Assembly: GCF_963924675.1 (NCBI RefSeq)
Contig: NC_089220.1
Coordinates: 87,423,168-87,487,167, forward strand
Origin: Phocoena phocoena
Taxonomy: Eukaryota; Chordata; Mammalia; Artiodactyla; Phocoenidae
Direction of reading: 5' to 3'
Length of the DNA: 64,000 nucleotides
Shown: positions 63,471 to 64,000 of the stretch, in pieces
How the letters are laid out: each line of letters starts with the position of its first letter
How positions within the stretch are numbered: position 1 is the stretch's first letter
The notes under the pieces: model-generated
What the model was told of the DNA's origin: nothing
The model's database searches: none
What the model saw: only the letters and a program-made list of their open reading frames with translations
Position numbers and translations under genes: made by a program

Positions 63471-64000
63471 AAAATTTTTTTAGAAAAGTCATTAGGCCAA
63501 AAAAAAAAAAAAATCTGTCATTCATCCCACGAATGGGAGATAACACTGTTAAAAGGTCATGTTCGTACATTTCCAGAAGTTTGCCCTCCTAGGCAAACAG
63601 TGGTCTCCTTTTTAAAAAAAACCTGAAAAAATATAATTTTCTGTCTTCACTGTTTTTTTTTTAAAAAGTGTTTTAAAAACTGGTTTTCCAAGTGAATAGA
63701 TCAGATTCTATCTTTTAAGAATTTTAAGTACTCCAGTATTTGTCTGTGATGTGGTAAACAAAGAATATAGAGGTGACCACCAGCCCTGTCTCTTCCTAGG
63801 CTCCCAAGGCACTAGAAAACAATTCAACACTAACATTCCAGGCGTTAAGACCCTTAAATGAGTTAACAACAAACAAACAAACAAAAGGGAGGGACAGGAG
63901 TGTCTTTACTCATAACTTTATGCCCAACCATTATTCTTTCATTTCGAGAGAGTTATAAAGAGCTGATAGAAAAAATAGGTAACTAGCATCAATAATCATA
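63470..64000. other. Right end, no recognised feature
   Basis: AT-rich, with an A run at 63500 and a short (CAAA)n at 63869-63884. No gene seen. Confidence 0.5.

Noticed and set aside
51620..64000. B2M, the next gene in human
   Set aside because: No signal-peptide exon or Ig-domain exon was found; by human spacing it lies beyond the window.

Overview
The window is mammalian nuclear DNA, most likely from a whale or dolphin. Split genes with GT-AG introns, MIR, L2, L1 and DNA-transposon remnants show a placental mammal. The many copies of a tRNA-derived SINE that opens GGCTTCCCTGGTGGCGCAG and ends in poly(A) are the CHR family of cetaceans, hippos and ruminants. Several copies are full length with intact target-site duplications, which fits a cetacean best. 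I found no prokaryotic or viral gene system.

Two protein-coding genes are present, both on the minus strand. Positions 13-39783 hold the first 21 coding exons of SPG11 (spatacsin, the lysosome-reformation and AP-5-associated protein mutated in hereditary spastic paraplegia 11). They run from the start codon in a CpG-rich promoter region near 39.3-39.9 kb to exon 21 at the left edge, about 1221 codons without a frame break; the rest of the gene lies outside the window. Positions 42598 to about 51280 (perhaps 51618) hold a complete PATL2, the oocyte PAT1-family RNA-binding translational repressor. It has 15 coding exons giving 546 residues, and an upstream in-frame exon could add 46 more. The order PATL2 then SPG11, both on the same strand, matches human 15q21.1; B2M would be expected further right and is not in the window.

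The region between the genes (39.85-42.4 kb) holds a CHR-type SINE, a 42-bp perfect tandem duplication and a long L2 remnant. From 51.6 to 64 kb there is no confident gene: it is upstream sequence of PATL2 with SINEs, L1 tails, old repeats and a degraded processed copy of a p24/TMED5 cDNA (about 57.03-57.70 kb). SPG11 introns are full of L1, MIR, L2, hAT-like and Tigger-like remnants and CHR SINEs.

Most worth a second look: a GC-AG intron after SPG11 exon 14; two in-frame donors 12 nt apart at SPG11 exon 3; a 19-nt terminal coding exon and a possible N-terminal extension of PATL2; the TMED5 retropseudogene; a perfect 15-bp hairpin in a PATL2 intron; and inverted pairs of SINEs upstream of PATL2. 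I saw no sign of a new biological system. Exon borders come from reading splice sites and comparing the translation with remembered human proteins, not from an alignment run.
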